This document shows positions 25,412-35,454 of a DNA stretch of 61,701 nt, in pieces. The stretch spans positions 10,623 through 72,323 of the forward strand of contig DBXY01000034.1 of the NCBI GenBank assembly GCA_002309765.1, in the 5' to 3' direction. How positions within the stretch are numbered: position 1 is the first letter of the stretch; every line of letters begins with the position of its first letter. The DNA is from Verrucomicrobia bacterium UBA1200. GTDB lineage: Bacteria > Verrucomicrobiota > Kiritimatiellia > RFP12 > UBA1067. Under the pieces are notes generated by a model. The model was not told the origin of the DNA and did no database searches. It saw only the letters and a program-made list of their open reading frames with translations. The position numbers and the translations under genes are program-made.

Positions 25412-25456
25412 TGTTAAAACCTTTCATTGAACGAACCGTTTAACAAACCAACGGAA

Positions 25457-25486
25457 ATCTTACCAAATGCAGACACGGTTTGACAA
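25457..25486 (-). promoter_or_regulatory. Possible promoter of the dehydrogenase/glycerophosphodiesterase operon
   Basis: TTGTCA (25486-25481) and TAAGAT (25462-25457) with an 18-base spacer on the minus strand, about 45 bases before the ATG. Confidence 0.4.
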
Positions 25487-25500
25487 GCAGGTTTTCCGTA

Positions 25501-25536
25501 TGAAAGAGAAAAGGCCCGCGATTAGCATCGCGGGCC
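25501..25536 (-). terminator. Rho-independent terminator after the giant surface protein gene
   Basis: Perfect 9-bp stem GGCCCGCGA/TCGCGGGCC with a 6-base loop (25513-25536), followed on the minus strand by TTTTCTCTTTC. It ends 14 bases after the stop codon region of the upstream gene. Confidence 0.85.
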
Positions 25537-25550
25537 GGTAAAACGGGATT

Positions 25551-28500
25551 TTATCTTACCATCATAAGAGTGCCCGGCGGGTTGGGGTTAACCACCATTA
25601 GCGTGCCTCCCTTCACTGTGGCGTACCAGCCGGGTTTTGCTTCGTCACCAGTTGCGGTTACGGCAATGTTTTCCCTGGCATCTGCCGCAGTTAGACCGTT
25701 CGCCGCGCAAATCGGGTAATAGGCCCGCGATGCCGCACCGGAAATCGCCATCTCGATATTGCGGATACTGGCGGTGAATTCAGCCGGGTTAGTCAGTTCT
25801 GAAACTTTTACCACATCAAATCCGGCGGTATCGCTGCAATTGATGCGCCAAACGCCTGATTCAGTGAATTTATACTGACCACGCAATGAGCCGGCGCCTT
25901 CCAGAACACCGTAAATCGGACACGCGGTGGTCGCAAGGTTGTAAAGCAAGGAACCGGAAGCCAGCGACGTAACCCCGCCCAATCCCGAAGAAGCGGGTTT
26001 ACCGACGGTGGTTTCGGGCAACCGCATCTTAAGCGTGGAAGTGTCGAACTTCTGGTAAGACGCCACCGACGTCTGTCCGGCCGAGGACGGGTCAACCGAC
26101 CACCCCAACGCCATGTAGTTCTTCCAGCCGTCCATGTCGGCGCGCCAACCGCCAGCGGTATTTCCAAAAATTACCCGGAAATTGTGCCAGCCGGCCGTGA
26201 GATACTTGTTGCCGACCCGGATGGTGTTCCACACGTTGACATTGTTGATGTTGCCGATGTTCTCACCGTCAATCTCAAAATAGAGGATGTCGTCGAAACA
26301 TCCGCCAAAGTACCACTGGCGGTCGCCTTGATCTTCCGGGACATAGAACTGCCCGCGATAGGCCATGTAGAAATTGTTGCCCAGAGGAGGAGACCCCAAG
26401 AACACCCCATGCAACTGGTCGAGCGAATCAACCTGATACTGGTATGCGCCGGTATAGTTGGTCATCGACGCGAAATTGGGGAAGTTTATCATCGAGAACA
26501 CCCCGAACTCCACCGTGCTTTCGGAACTGATGTCAATGGTGACCGCCGCATCCTCGTCTGCCTTCAATCCACCGGCGAAACCGGAAGCTCCGGCAAGATT
26601 GGCGGAAACGTCGGACTGCACCGTCCACAAACCGGTCGGCACGCCCTGGGTTTCCGCAGTGGAAGAGAACGTCCCCGAACCCTTAATAACCACATCGCTC
26701 ATTCCGAGCAACGCGGTGTTCCACGCCACCGAGTTCCCGTTCAGATCGATCTCGTAAACGTTTGGCGCCGACGGATCGCCCGCCTCAACGCCAAACATCG
26801 AAGTCAGATATCCCGGCGAGGTGGAGAAGCTGTCCACCACCTTCAGCACGCCGCTCTGCAAGTTCAGGTTGTAGTCGCCATTGTAGCCGTTAATTGACGA
26901 CGTGAACCCTTGTGCACCCAACTCCAGCGTTCCGCCCTTCTGGACATAACGGGCCTGCCAAGGATAGTCGGCCTTGACATAATTGGTACGGTAACGGGAT
27001 TTGATTCCGTTGGCTCGGATGATTCCGGAATTTAGCGCCAACTCCGCATACGGGGAATCATACCCGACACTGACAGCGGTGATATTGGTAGCGACAAACG
27101 TTCCGCCATCAACAATGATGTCATGGCGGTGGGTGTTCGCCGCAGTGGGAGACCACTCGCCGATACGGAAACTACCCGCATCAGTGCCGGTGAATTCCAG
27201 TACTCCGCCGTCATCAATTTGCAAAATGGACTGCAACGCATTATTGCCGCCGCGGCCTAGCTCAAACAAGCTGGATACGGTGACCGTCGCTCCATCGCCA
27301 ATCGTAAAGTGAGCCGGGTTCTGGTGGCTTCCCACGCGAAGCTCGCCGATAGTCCAGTCCGAATCCGTAAGGGTCAACGTGAGGTCGGCGTTGCTTCCGT
27401 ATACACCGACCGATTTTCCTGCGTCATTGGCCTGGGCAACCACCGCGTCGTAAGCATGGCCGCTAATGGTGGAGTTAGCCCCGTACAGGAATGCGACATC
27501 GGCCGTCATGGTATCAAACACGGGCGGATGTTCGGGAATGCCGTTGTTTTCATCAGCTATGTAATGCCCAAAATAGAGCGACCCTCCAACGTTGTACGAA
27601 ACCTGCGAATCTGCCGAATTAACGAAATCCGGGCAGATCGACAGCGACCCCGTCGGTACGGAGATTGTGCCGGTACCGCTAACGGGCGAGTTGATCTCCA
27701 ACCTGCCGGTACCGGTGATTACGATATCGCCATTGTTGTTCAACTCGCCGCCCACGCGGACGGAATTGCCGCCGATTAGGTTTAACGTCGCGTCGGTTTC
27801 CACATTAAGGCCAAGATCCAGAACACTGGTCCCGTAAATCTGGTTGATGTTTGCCGTGACGCCAGAGCCGACCGACACCGAGACCTCACCGTTTACCGTT
27901 GCGCTCCACAAGTCCAAGTGCGAATCGTTCTTCAGTTCGATGCCATTGGCGATTTCCAAATTGACCTCGCCCTCAAAGTTGATGTGTCCGCCCTCACCGA
28001 CGACAATCTTTTTCAAATCGACATCGCTGCTGTTGAAATTGAAGCCGTTTAAATGGGTTACCAGCGAAGTTAACGTATAATCCGGGCCGTAAACACTGGT
28101 GCGCCCCTTATAAAGGTTATCGCCCCAGCCGTTACGCATATCAATCCGCCCGCTGCCGCCGACCGTTGCGTCTCCGTCCAACACCAACCTTGTCAACGAG
28201 GAGAACCACTGGGTAGAATTAACGTTATTGACCAACGCGCCGGTGCCGTCGGGACCGCTACCCGCAATGTGGACAATCTTGCCGGAGGTATAACTGTTGC
28301 GTGCCGCACTATTGTAAGAAATCGTGCCCGGATAGTTAAAGTCCAGCTGTCCGCCTTCGGCAATCGTAATCGTGCCAGTCGCTTGTTCAGGCGTCAACGC
28401 CACGGAAGAGTCTTCCGCCAATTTGACCTTGCCCCCGGAAATCACGATTTCAGGCGCGGCAAACGCCGTCCCGGCAATCTCGATTTCACCTGCCCCGTCC

Positions 28501-31500
28501 TTCACGAACTGTTGGGCGTTCATGTTAACCGCGCCGAGAATCTTAAGCGCGCCATCGGAGTACGCATAGAACGGCAAACCGTCAACTCCTAACTCCATCG
28601 GCATGTTGAAGGTTTGCACCGTCGATGCCGAGAGGTTGGTGATGGCCGACAAAACGGTAAGCGTTTCCGTGCCGTTGTGCACGAACTCGCCGGCGTCAGC
28701 ACCGATGGCTACCACCGAAAGATTGACTTCCATAAGGTCGGCCCGCGTTGTCCCGCCGGCAGGCAGATTGAACAACACCATATCGCCAGTCTCCGGCAAC
28801 AAGCCTCCCACCCAGTTTCCGGCATTTGACCACTTGCCTATAATATCGCCCGCGCCCAGCCATTCCAGCATACTGGCGGCTTTGGGCACCAGCGTCAGGT
28901 TACCGTCCTGCACCTGCACCTGCACCGGCAACCCTACCACCGTAAACTTGTCAGCGTCCGCGTCCGTCAGCCCTGAACCGGTTATTATCACGCGGCTTTC
29001 ACCTTCTTCAAGCATTGCCACCCCGGTGCCGCTGACGCTGAGTAGCACCGGATTGTCCGCCGCCACTCCGGAAAGGTCTATCGATGTGGCGTTGATAATA
29101 TCGTTTGTGCTCGCGGTGAGATCGATGGCCAACCTCGCGCCACTCGCCAGAGTCAACGCGCCGTTAACCGTATATTGATTGGCCGCCCCGTCCTGTACGC
29201 TGAACATTCCCTCCGAAATCGTCAAGGTCGGAATAGGAACCGTCAACCCGTATGCGTAAGTCGCGTTGGGACTGACCTTGGTGAGCGAAGTGTAACCGGT
29301 CAGATCTTCGTCAACCAGCGTACCCTCGTACACCGTCAAAGCCGTTCCGCTGACGGTGTACACCATACCGGTGCAAGCGAATGAGCCTTTCGCCTGGTTG
29401 GGGTAAAACACCCCTTCAATCGTATCATAAAGGCCAAACGCTCCTTCAGCGTTGCGGTACGGTACGAAATCCCTCCGCACCACCCCGCCATCCTCAATCT
29501 TGCACGAATACAGCTTCATCGCCGCGCGGGATGCATCCACCGACACGGCACCGGCGGCACCGTTGTTGAAACCGAAAAGAATCATGTTGTTGCCGCCGGC
29601 ATCGGCCGTTCCTTCCGCGACGAACGATCCAGTGGCCCCGGAATCGCCGACCCACGAAGCGTTTACCCCCTCGAACGTCCAAGTCGCGCGTTCGTCGTAA
29701 ACCATATCAGTAGCCGCTCCTTCCGTGTCTTTATCCCCAGTACGGCTATAGGAAATATTGCCAGCGGTCCTGTACTTGGAGAAAAACACCATCGCGCCCG
29801 TTTTTACCGAACCCACCCGGGCACCAAACACGCCCGACCAGCCAGTCGGCTGAACATACGGGATTTCCGCCACCAAAGTAACCTTGGTATCCGCCTGATG
29901 GATGTAATGGGTGTCGATATACTGCCCGTTTGAACCACCCGAGGACTCGATGTACTTGACGAACGCCGCGCTCTCGTTTTCCGTGTAAAAGCGGTCGGTG
30001 CCGAGGTTGGCGTGGAAAATCCTCATCACCCGGTCATAAACTCCCAGCTCACCGTTAAGGTTGCGGCAAGGCACGAAATCCCGTACCAGTCTGGCGCCGT
30101 CCCAAATCCTAAAAGCGTAAAGCTTCATCGTGGCGCGGGAGTTGTCCGGGGTATGCCCACCGTAACCGTTGTACCGGTTAAGGTCAAAAATGTACATTGA
30201 GTTCGCGCCCTTGTCCGGGGTACCGTCCGTGGTAATCCCACCCTCCGTGCCGTCCTCCGCCGACCAAGCAATGACCCGCCCGAAACTATTGAGCGTGACC
30301 TTCTGGTCATACGGGAAACCTTCGCCGTTAGTCTCGTTGCCGGTGCGGTTGAAACTAGGCTTCAGACTGAAACTGTCACGATGCGAGAAAAAGATGTAAC
30401 CGTTTTGCGTGTAGGCGTTCCGGCGGGAACCGAAAACCGCCGCCCAACCGGTCGCGCCATTCTGCATCGTGGAAATGTTCACCACCGCCTCGACCTTGGT
30501 GTCCGCCGTGTGGATAAAACCGGTGTCGATATATTGGGTTCCGGTACCCTGCAGATACGGAACCGCGGTGTAACCGTCCGGGAAGGCCAACGGGTCGCCG
30601 GACACCGTTACCGTTACCGCGTTGGCGGAGACCGACAGGGTACGCACCGAAGTTCCGGCGCCGTATATGCAATCCGAGTCCAGAACAAAACCGGCGCCGT
30701 CAGCAATATTCAGCGCGTTCGCGCTAATGAACGTGTAGGTGCCGGCCGGCATCATTTCCGGCAACTGGACCGTCACGGTTCCGTTGACGTAAACCGTACC
30801 GATCGCGCTGATACGTGAATACTCATCTTCGGAAACCACATTGAAACCAACGCCGCCCGCCGCAAGCGTGGCCGAATCGCAAGCCAGGTTAGCCGCCGAA
30901 CCGTTGTCATCCAACACCCACAACGTGCCCTCGCCCTGCTTGGTCAGCGCGGTTACGCCCAAAATCTCGCGGGCGGTAAGCTCGCAGTCGCCGGCTACGG
31001 TATTCACCGTCAGCTGTCCGTTCGCGTAACTGTATGACGCATCACCCTTGGCGTTTCCCACGATGGCCATCACCGAACCGCCGCCCTGACGCTGGTAGAA
31101 TGTCCCGTTCACCACGTCCATCAACCCCGCCACATTGTCTCCGTTACGGTAACAAGGGATAAAATCGCGGACCTTCTCGCCGTTGTCATAAATCTGACAG
31201 GAATAACACAAGATATCGTTGCCATTGAACGCCGGAGTCCCTTTACGGTTTTGCCCGAACAAGAACAGCGGGTACTCCAACTGGAAAGTGTTGGCGGAAA
31301 ACGTACGGCGGGTCTCTTCGTCAGCCAAAACAAACCGCCGGTCCACGCTCACCGTGTGGCGGCCGTTTGGGATCGGCGAACCGCCGCCGCCACCCTGATT
31401 GCCGTAACCGTTATAGACATTACCGCCATCGTTACCCATGCAATAGGCACCGTTATTGTACGCGACATTCCACGCACCAAACCAATACTCCTTGGTCTCG

Positions 31501-31676
31501 TCCACCTCCACGTCCATGACCGTGGTGGTGTTCTGGTTCGGCTTAAAATCGGTGTTGATGTACGCCCCGTTACTGACGTAAAGCCCGGCAACACGGGTGT
31601 AACCTACCGGCCATACCTCAGCCATAGCGATACCTGCGGCCAAGGCGACTACAACGGCAAAACATTTTCCATTCAT
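25551..31676 (-). CDS. Giant secreted protein with three LamG-like repeats, beta-repeats and a PA14 domain
   Basis: 2,041 residues from ATG 31676, chosen because GGAG stands six bases upstream and a clean signal peptide follows (FAVVVALAAGIAMA). Three related modules of about 180-200 residues (about 25-205, 360-560 and 565-770) share YIDT-type starts and the ending RDFVPxRN...GLYD...FYxN, a concanavalin/LamG-like adhesive module. The middle (about 780-1700) is repetitive Gly/Asn/Thr beta-structure of the autotransporter-associated kind, including WSNAGNWVGGLLPETGD. A PA14-like domain lies at about 1755-1890 (FYVPEDQGDRQWYFGGCFDD). The C-terminus repeats GTLMMV and ends GTLMMVR. No autotransporter barrel is visible. 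Probably a surface adhesin or glycan-binding protein; own promoter and terminator. Confidence 0.8.
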   Translation of the reverse strand: MNGKCFAVVVALAAGIAMAEVWPVGYTRVAGLYVSNGAYINTDFKPNQNTTTVMDVEVDETKEYWFGAWNVAYNNGAYCMGNDGGNVYNGYGNQGGGGGSPIPNGRHTVSVDRRFVLADEETRRTFSANTFQLEYPLFLFGQNRKGTPAFNGNDILCYSCQIYDNGEKVRDFIPCYRNGDNVAGLMDVVNGTFYQRQGGGSVMAIVGNAKGDASYSYANGQLTVNTVAGDCELTAREILGVTALTKQGEGTLWVLDDNGSAANLACDSATLAAGGVGFNVVSEDEYSRISAIGTVYVNGTVTVQLPEMMPAGTYTFISANALNIADGAGFVLDSDCIYGAGTSVRTLSVSANAVTVTVSGDPLAFPDGYTAVPYLQGTGTQYIDTGFIHTADTKVEAVVNISTMQNGATGWAAVFGSRRNAYTQNGYIFFSHRDSFSLKPSFNRTGNETNGEGFPYDQKVTLNSFGRVIAWSAEDGTEGGITTDGTPDKGANSMYIFDLNRYNGYGGHTPDNSRATMKLYAFRIWDGARLVRDFVPCRNLNGELGVYDRVMRIFHANLGTDRFYTENESAAFVKYIESSGGSNGQYIDTHYIHQADTKVTLVAEIPYVQPTGWSGVFGARVGSVKTGAMVFFSKYRTAGNISYSRTGDKDTEGAATDMVYDERATWTFEGVNASWVGDSGATGSFVAEGTADAGGNNMILFGFNNGAAGAVSVDASRAAMKLYSCKIEDGGVVRRDFVPYRNAEGAFGLYDTIEGVFYPNQAKGSFACTGMVYTVSGTALTVYEGTLVDEDLTGYTSLTKVSPNATYAYGLTVPIPTLTISEGMFSVQDGAANQYTVNGALTLASGARLAIDLTASTNDIINATSIDLSGVAADNPVLLSVSGTGVAMLEEGESRVIITGSGLTDADADKFTVVGLPVQVQVQDGNLTLVPKAASMLEWLGAGDIIGKWSNAGNWVGGLLPETGDMVLFNLPAGGTTRADLMEVNLSVVAIGADAGEFVHNGTETLTVLSAITNLSASTVQTFNMPMELGVDGLPFYAYSDGALKILGAVNMNAQQFVKDGAGEIEIAGTAFAAPEIVISGGKVKLAEDSSVALTPEQATGTITIAEGGQLDFNYPGTISYNSAARNSYTSGKIVHIAGSGPDGTGALVNNVNSTQWFSSLTRLVLDGDATVGGSGRIDMRNGWGDNLYKGRTSVYGPDYTLTSLVTHLNGFNFNSSDVDLKKIVVGEGGHINFEGEVNLEIANGIELKNDSHLDLWSATVNGEVSVSVGSGVTANINQIYGTSVLDLGLNVETDATLNLIGGNSVRVGGELNNNGDIVITGTGRLEINSPVSGTGTISVPTGSLSICPDFVNSADSQVSYNVGGSLYFGHYIADENNGIPEHPPVFDTMTADVAFLYGANSTISGHAYDAVVAQANDAGKSVGVYGSNADLTLTLTDSDWTIGELRVGSHQNPAHFTIGDGATVTVSSLFELGRGGNNALQSILQIDDGGVLEFTGTDAGSFRIGEWSPTAANTHRHDIIVDGGTFVATNITAVSVGYDSPYAELALNSGIIRANGIKSRYRTNYVKADYPWQARYVQKGGTLELGAQGFTSSINGYNGDYNLNLQSGVLKVVDSFSTSPGYLTSMFGVEAGDPSAPNVYEIDLNGNSVAWNTALLGMSDVVIKGSGTFSSTAETQGVPTGLWTVQSDVSANLAGASGFAGGLKADEDAAVTIDISSESTVEFGVFSMINFPNFASMTNYTGAYQYQVDSLDQLHGVFLGSPPLGNNFYMAYRGQFYVPEDQGDRQWYFGGCFDDILYFEIDGENIGNINNVNVWNTIRVGNKYLTAGWHNFRVIFGNTAGGWRADMDGWKNYMALGWSVDPSSAGQTSVASYQKFDTSTLKMRLPETTVGKPASSGLGGVTSLASGSLLYNLATTACPIYGVLEGAGSLRGQYKFTESGVWRINCSDTAGFDVVKVSELTNPAEFTASIRNIEMAISGAASRAYYPICAANGLTAADARENIAVTATGDEAKPGWYATVKGGTLMVVNPNPPGTLMMVR

Positions 31677-31732
31677 ACCTGACTCCATCATTTAGGGTTA
31701 AACCATAAGATTTCCCTTATAAAAACAAATGT

Positions 31733-31761
31733 ATTATACCGGTTTTATCCGCGAAAATCAA
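31733..31761 (-). promoter_or_regulatory. Promoter of the giant surface protein gene
   Basis: TTGATT (31761-31756) and consensus TATAAT (31738-31733) separated by 17 bases on the minus strand. The predicted start lies about 50 bases before the ATG. Confidence 0.6.
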
Positions 31762-31818
31762 GCCCATCCTTCGAATTATTATTGTCGATTTTTGAATGAG
31801 CCGGCGCCGAATCGCCTA

Positions 31819-32691
31819 TTATTTGTTTTCGGTAAAGTCATCCGGCTCGCCCCACCCGCGGGGGCCGTAAATCCCGTTCCCGGATGAAATAAACGCCGTG
31901 CGGGTCTGCTCATCCACCCAGCCCTCTTTACCGTTGGTTTTATACGGGGTGTAAAACCCCTCCACATGGCCGTCCAGAAACGCCATGTTGCAATGCCGGT
32001 ACCTACCACTGCCGTGCCGGAACGCCTGGGTTCCCGCTTTACGAAGCGACGCCGGCGACTTATCGCCCTCATACTGCTTTGGCGCCCGCATAAACTTGTT
32101 AACGCCGCCCGCATAGCCTCCGTCACCAAACGCCACCACCCTGGAAGGGTACTCAAACTCACCATACTTGGCAGGGTATTTACGGGATCCCGCATCTCCC
32201 TCCACATACCCCACATAAGCCACATTGTAGTTATACCCCGTAACGTGGGCGCCATTCCAATTATCCGACTCGCGACTGCACTTGGGGCAACCCTGAACCG
32301 AATCCACGCCCTTATTATCAAACATTACCCCGGCATCCCAGCCCACCTGCCCTTTCTTTTTGCGGAAATCCCAGCAAAAGGACTGATACTCCTCCCACGT
32401 TGAGATATTGTTCGCCTCCCACTGTTCAGACGGATAAACGGTCTTGCCCAATTCCTCGGCGCAAAAATAATTCTTGTCATGCGCGCCGGGATCAACGCTC
32501 CCCCAGGGATAGTGCCCGCTATTCATCGCATAGAGTGTCGCGGTTAACGCCAATTCTCGAAGACGGGTTTTACAAAGCGTGTCAGTCGCCGACTCTCTTG
32601 CATTCATCACTGCCGGGGTAACCATCGCCATAAGCAGACACATAATGCCCAGCGCGATCATTAACTCCAATAATGTAAAACCACGTCTCAC
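31819..32691 (-). CDS. Orphan pseudopilin-like protein (prepilin N-terminus, H-x9-DG-like C-terminus)
   Basis: Type II secretion/type IV pilin-like substrate. GTG 32691 preceded by GAGGG gives the leader MRRG before FTLLELMIALGIMCLL, with the prepilin peptidase site between Gly and Phe and the conserved Glu at position 5. A hydrophobic helix follows, then a soluble domain with paired Cys (GCPKCSR) and HCNMAFLDGHVEGF, similar to the H-x9-DG ending seen in the large pseudopilin families of Lentisphaerota, Verrucomicrobiota and Planctomycetota. About 290 residues. GTG 32718 is an alternative start. No assembly genes are nearby, as usual for these expanded families. Confidence 0.82.
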   Translation of the reverse strand: MRRGFTLLELMIALGIMCLLMAMVTPAVMNARESATDTLCKTRLRELALTATLYAMNSGHYPWGSVDPGAHDKNYFCAEELGKTVYPSEQWEANNISTWEEYQSFCWDFRKKKGQVGWDAGVMFDNKGVDSVQGCPKCSRESDNWNGAHVTGYNYNVAYVGYVEGDAGSRKYPAKYGEFEYPSRVVAFGDGGYAGGVNKFMRAPKQYEGDKSPASLRKAGTQAFRHGSGRYRHCNMAFLDGHVEGFYTPYKTNGKEGWVDEQTRTAFISSGNGIYGPRGWGEPDDFTENK

Positions 32692-32729
32692 GCAGCCAAC
32701 CCTCAATCCCAAGCTCACCTATAACAACG

Positions 32730-32924
32730 TTTTTTAACCGCAAAGAGCGCATAGAGCGCAAAGATCTACACGTTCTTGCCTATAACTTCCTTGTATTTCC
32801 TCTTGCTTGCTTTCGCTGCTGGGAGTTTTGGAGAATGAGTAAATTGATGAATTATCTCCTTAACTCCGAGACTCCCGATAGCGAAAGCAATTATCAAAGT
32901 TATCCTCAGTTACATTCCCGCGCG
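32730..32924 (-). repeat. Dispersed palindromic repeat element, copy B
   Basis: Reverse complement of copy A at 7188-7391, with about six differences over the first 160 bases. The 80-base palindromic core is 32809-32888 (GCTTTCGCTGCTGGGAG against CTCCCGATAGCGAAAGC). It fills the gap between the pseudopilin gene and the next CDS and ends a few bases from that stop codon, so it may act as a 3' structure for that transcript. Confidence 0.85.
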
Positions 32925-32930
32925 AGCCGC

Positions 32931-34724
32931 CTATTCGTCTCCAACCGCAAACCTAAAGAACTGCCCGGAATTGCTCACCCGGAGCGTGGACCGCTTGGTG
33001 CCGTCACCCAAATCTTCCACCGAACTAATGCTGGGCATCTCGTAAGACCAGAGACCGCTGGTTAAGTCCGAACCCGTCTTAATAAAAAGACCGCTGTCGG
33101 GCGTGAGGTTGCCCTTATGGCGGAATTGCAGATCCACGTAATCGGCGAAAACACTGATGCCGGTTATGCTAAATCCAAGGACATCACTCACCTCGATTTG
33201 CTCGCCGGTCGCAGAAGTAATGATCTTGGTGCCAATCACCGGCGACTCATTTGCGCCAAGCCCAAGCAACTGGTTTACCACATTGGGATACCCATTCGCC
33301 GCGATCGCCTTTTTACCGGTTAAAAGCGCGTCCCACTGGGTACGATAGTCGCTGTAATTAGCAAGCCGCCACTCCTCGTAAGCAGTGCAGGGCCGGACAT
33401 CGGCAACCGCGTCAATTTCGGGAGCGGTCCACTCTTCCTCTTCCTCGTCGAACATGGGCCGGATACGCACAAACTTGATGTACTTGCGCCCATGCTCGTC
33501 CGTAGGCAAAGGAAATCCGGAAATGTCAAAGGCGGCTCCGCCTGCCGACTTGTCGTATTTGTAGGACAAAGTCTCAATCGTCTCACCCACCGCCTTTACG
33601 GAAGTCAAGCCCGGATGGACCGGCCAAGTGGCGTCGGTCGTGCACGACCACCAGCGGTTGGCCGCGTACCAGTTGGTATTATAATTGGACTTATCGTAAA
33701 CCAAGCCCTGGGTTGGCGCCCAATCATCACAATATGGCCCATCATTATAGGAGAACCAGGTTTCCCCGTCGGCGGAAACCTCAACCAGCGCAGGCTCACC
33801 GGACAACTGCTGCGTGTACTCCCAGTTGCCTGGGTCAGACGACTCCTCATAATAATCTTTCTTTGTCCCTACTATAAGCGAGTTGCCGAAAGCGATAAAA
33901 TCGTAACCGTAGGGATTCTTGGGGTCATCGACCACCTTGTGGTCAAACTCTATAACCACAAAGTCCCCCTCATCCTCAAGCGACAAAAGCTCGTTCGCCA
34001 TCCAAGCCGGATTATAAGGGGTGATCGGCCCTCCCCAGGTTCCTTTCATATAGGTGGTGGGGCGATGCAACACGTTGTCCGCCGCATTAAAGTTAGCTTT
34101 GGGGCAGGAGGTGTAATAATCAACCACCCTCCACCCATAAGGGCTTTCGGCGTAAGCGATGGCAGACGCGTCAATTGTGATTGGGGACTCAGCCCAGTTG
34201 CTATCGTATTCAGGAGCGCCGATAGTGAAATAGTACACCTGCTCATCCTGAACCTGAACGGAATTCGCGGCATCCCAGGAAGAATAGATCGGGCCGGAAC
34301 CATACTCGGTTCGTGAACCCGCCTGATAGAAAACCCACCACTGAGAGTACCACACCTTATCCTCAACCCCGACTAAAGCATTGGGAGAAGAGGAACCGCC
34401 GTTTTCCGTGTCAAACTGGCAGGCGCAATCATCCTCATCGTAGCCCATGAAGTACACATCCACGTATGCAGCCGTCATCTGTTGGTATTTAATGACGAAG
34501 CGGGGATCCTCATGGTCAATCTCCTTAAGCGCGTCGAATACCGTCGGCGTGTCGAGCCGATCCCCCCACTTGTACGCCCAGCACTTCTGTGCCCCATACC
34601 AGTCGACAACAAAATAACACTGCTTGTCGCCACTGCCGACGACAAAGTGGGGATCGGTCTTTTCAAAAGCCTGAGACGACAAACAGCTGACGCACAACGC
34701 TAGCGCAACAAACAAATTCTTCAT
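32931..34724 (-). CDS. Secreted protein with cell-surface module, unknown function
   Basis: 597 residues with a signal peptide (LFVALALCVSCLSSQA) and AGAGG before the ATG. I do not know a named function. The middle (about 235-450) contains GDFVVIEFDHKVVDD, YDFIAFGNS, PALVEVSADGETW and GGAAFDISGFPLP. This pattern resembles a module common in secreted proteins of PVC and myxobacteria (an envelope where FVEVSSDG and AFDL recur). The end (SDLTSGLWSYEM ... SGQFFRFAV) matches the D-L-x-W ... FFR C-terminal module also seen in the CotH protein at 42.9 kb. Rich in aromatic and acidic residues. Likely exported and surface-associated. Confidence 0.7.
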   Translation of the reverse strand: MKNLFVALALCVSCLSSQAFEKTDPHFVVGSGDKQCYFVVDWYGAQKCWAYKWGDRLDTPTVFDALKEIDHEDPRFVIKYQQMTAAYVDVYFMGYDEDDCACQFDTENGGSSSPNALVGVEDKVWYSQWWVFYQAGSRTEYGSGPIYSSWDAANSVQVQDEQVYYFTIGAPEYDSNWAESPITIDASAIAYAESPYGWRVVDYYTSCPKANFNAADNVLHRPTTYMKGTWGGPITPYNPAWMANELLSLEDEGDFVVIEFDHKVVDDPKNPYGYDFIAFGNSLIVGTKKDYYEESSDPGNWEYTQQLSGEPALVEVSADGETWFSYNDGPYCDDWAPTQGLVYDKSNYNTNWYAANRWWSCTTDATWPVHPGLTSVKAVGETIETLSYKYDKSAGGAAFDISGFPLPTDEHGRKYIKFVRIRPMFDEEEEEWTAPEIDAVADVRPCTAYEEWRLANYSDYRTQWDALLTGKKAIAANGYPNVVNQLLGLGANESPVIGTKIITSATGEQIEVSDVLGFSITGISVFADYVDLQFRHKGNLTPDSGLFIKTGSDLTSGLWSYEMPSISSVEDLGDGTKRSTLRVSNSGQFFRFAVGDE

Positions 34725-34749
34725 AATTCCTCTTATTGTAATCGGTCAA

Positions 34750-35127
34750 TTAACGAACGGCTTGAGACTTTGCGGCTTGAGATTTCTTAATCTTAGGCCA
34801 CACGTGGTCAACCCACTCCTGCGGCGGAAGCTTGGTCTCGCCGCGCTGGGCGGCAATCTTCCGGATAATCTCAAGGTCCTCCGCAGAGACACCCTTGAGT
34901 TCCACTGCCGCCGGAGGCGACTCGTTCTTGTCGGCGGGAACATCAACCTCCCCGCGCCCGACCCGTTCAGCAGACTTAACGTCCGCCTTGCCCAAAACAT
35001 GGGCTGAAGCCGGTGCGGCTTCAACGGCGAACGCTCGCTTGTTCATTAGGCCACCAAGGCCCAAACCGATTACAACACCGGCGCCCAACAGCACCGCGCC
35101 GGCGAGGATCTGTTTCCTGTTTTTCAT
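34750..35127 (-). CDS. Small single-span membrane or secreted protein, unknown function
   Basis: 125 residues from ATG 35127 (MKNRKQ), preceded by GGTGGAAG. One hydrophobic segment (ILAGAVLLGAGVVIGLGLGG) could be a signal anchor or signal peptide. The rest is Ala/Val/Glu-rich, then a short helical domain (LEIIRKIAAQRGETKLPPQEWVDHVWPKI is split by Pro-Pro) and a basic C-terminus with a five-residue repeat, KSQAAKSQAV. No family recognised. It lies 25 bases upstream of the 597-residue secreted protein gene and is probably cotranscribed with it. Confidence 0.6.
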   Translation of the reverse strand: MKNRKQILAGAVLLGAGVVIGLGLGGLMNKRAFAVEAAPASAHVLGKADVKSAERVGRGEVDVPADKNESPPAAVELKGVSAEDLEIIRKIAAQRGETKLPPQEWVDHVWPKIKKSQAAKSQAVR

Positions 35128-35454
35128 AACTTCCACCATTACGTGAGGTTTCAAGTCTTCACTCCAGACGTCTCCCGGCTTAGGCTTCAGACCTCATCCT
35201 AACCTTCTCACCCCACTCGGGGCAATGGAACTTAGAACTTGTAGCCATCACGGTGCCACGTGCGTCCAGGCTTATTCACCTGAGTTCCGTTTCTGCAGTG
35301 ACCTATACAAACAAAAAAAATAACCTTACAACCAAAAGGGCGAATACGGATTTAATATCCTGTCACGCCCGCGCTGACACCTCCCCCGGCAAAAGTACCG
35401 TGTATCACCTCTTGCCCATCCCGCATTCGGGATGGGCAAGCTCCGCAACCGTCG
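35128..35454. other. Non-coding gap with a strong hairpin
   Basis: No credible gene. It contains a T-rich stretch on the minus strand near 35310-35325, which may belong to the promoter of the downstream gene, and a perfect 12-bp inverted repeat at 35411-35440 (CTTGCCCATCCC, loop GCATTC). The hairpin lies 15 bases beyond the stop of the 1,518-residue gene but has no T tract, so it may be a mRNA-stabilising or Rho-dependent end. Confidence 0.6.
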
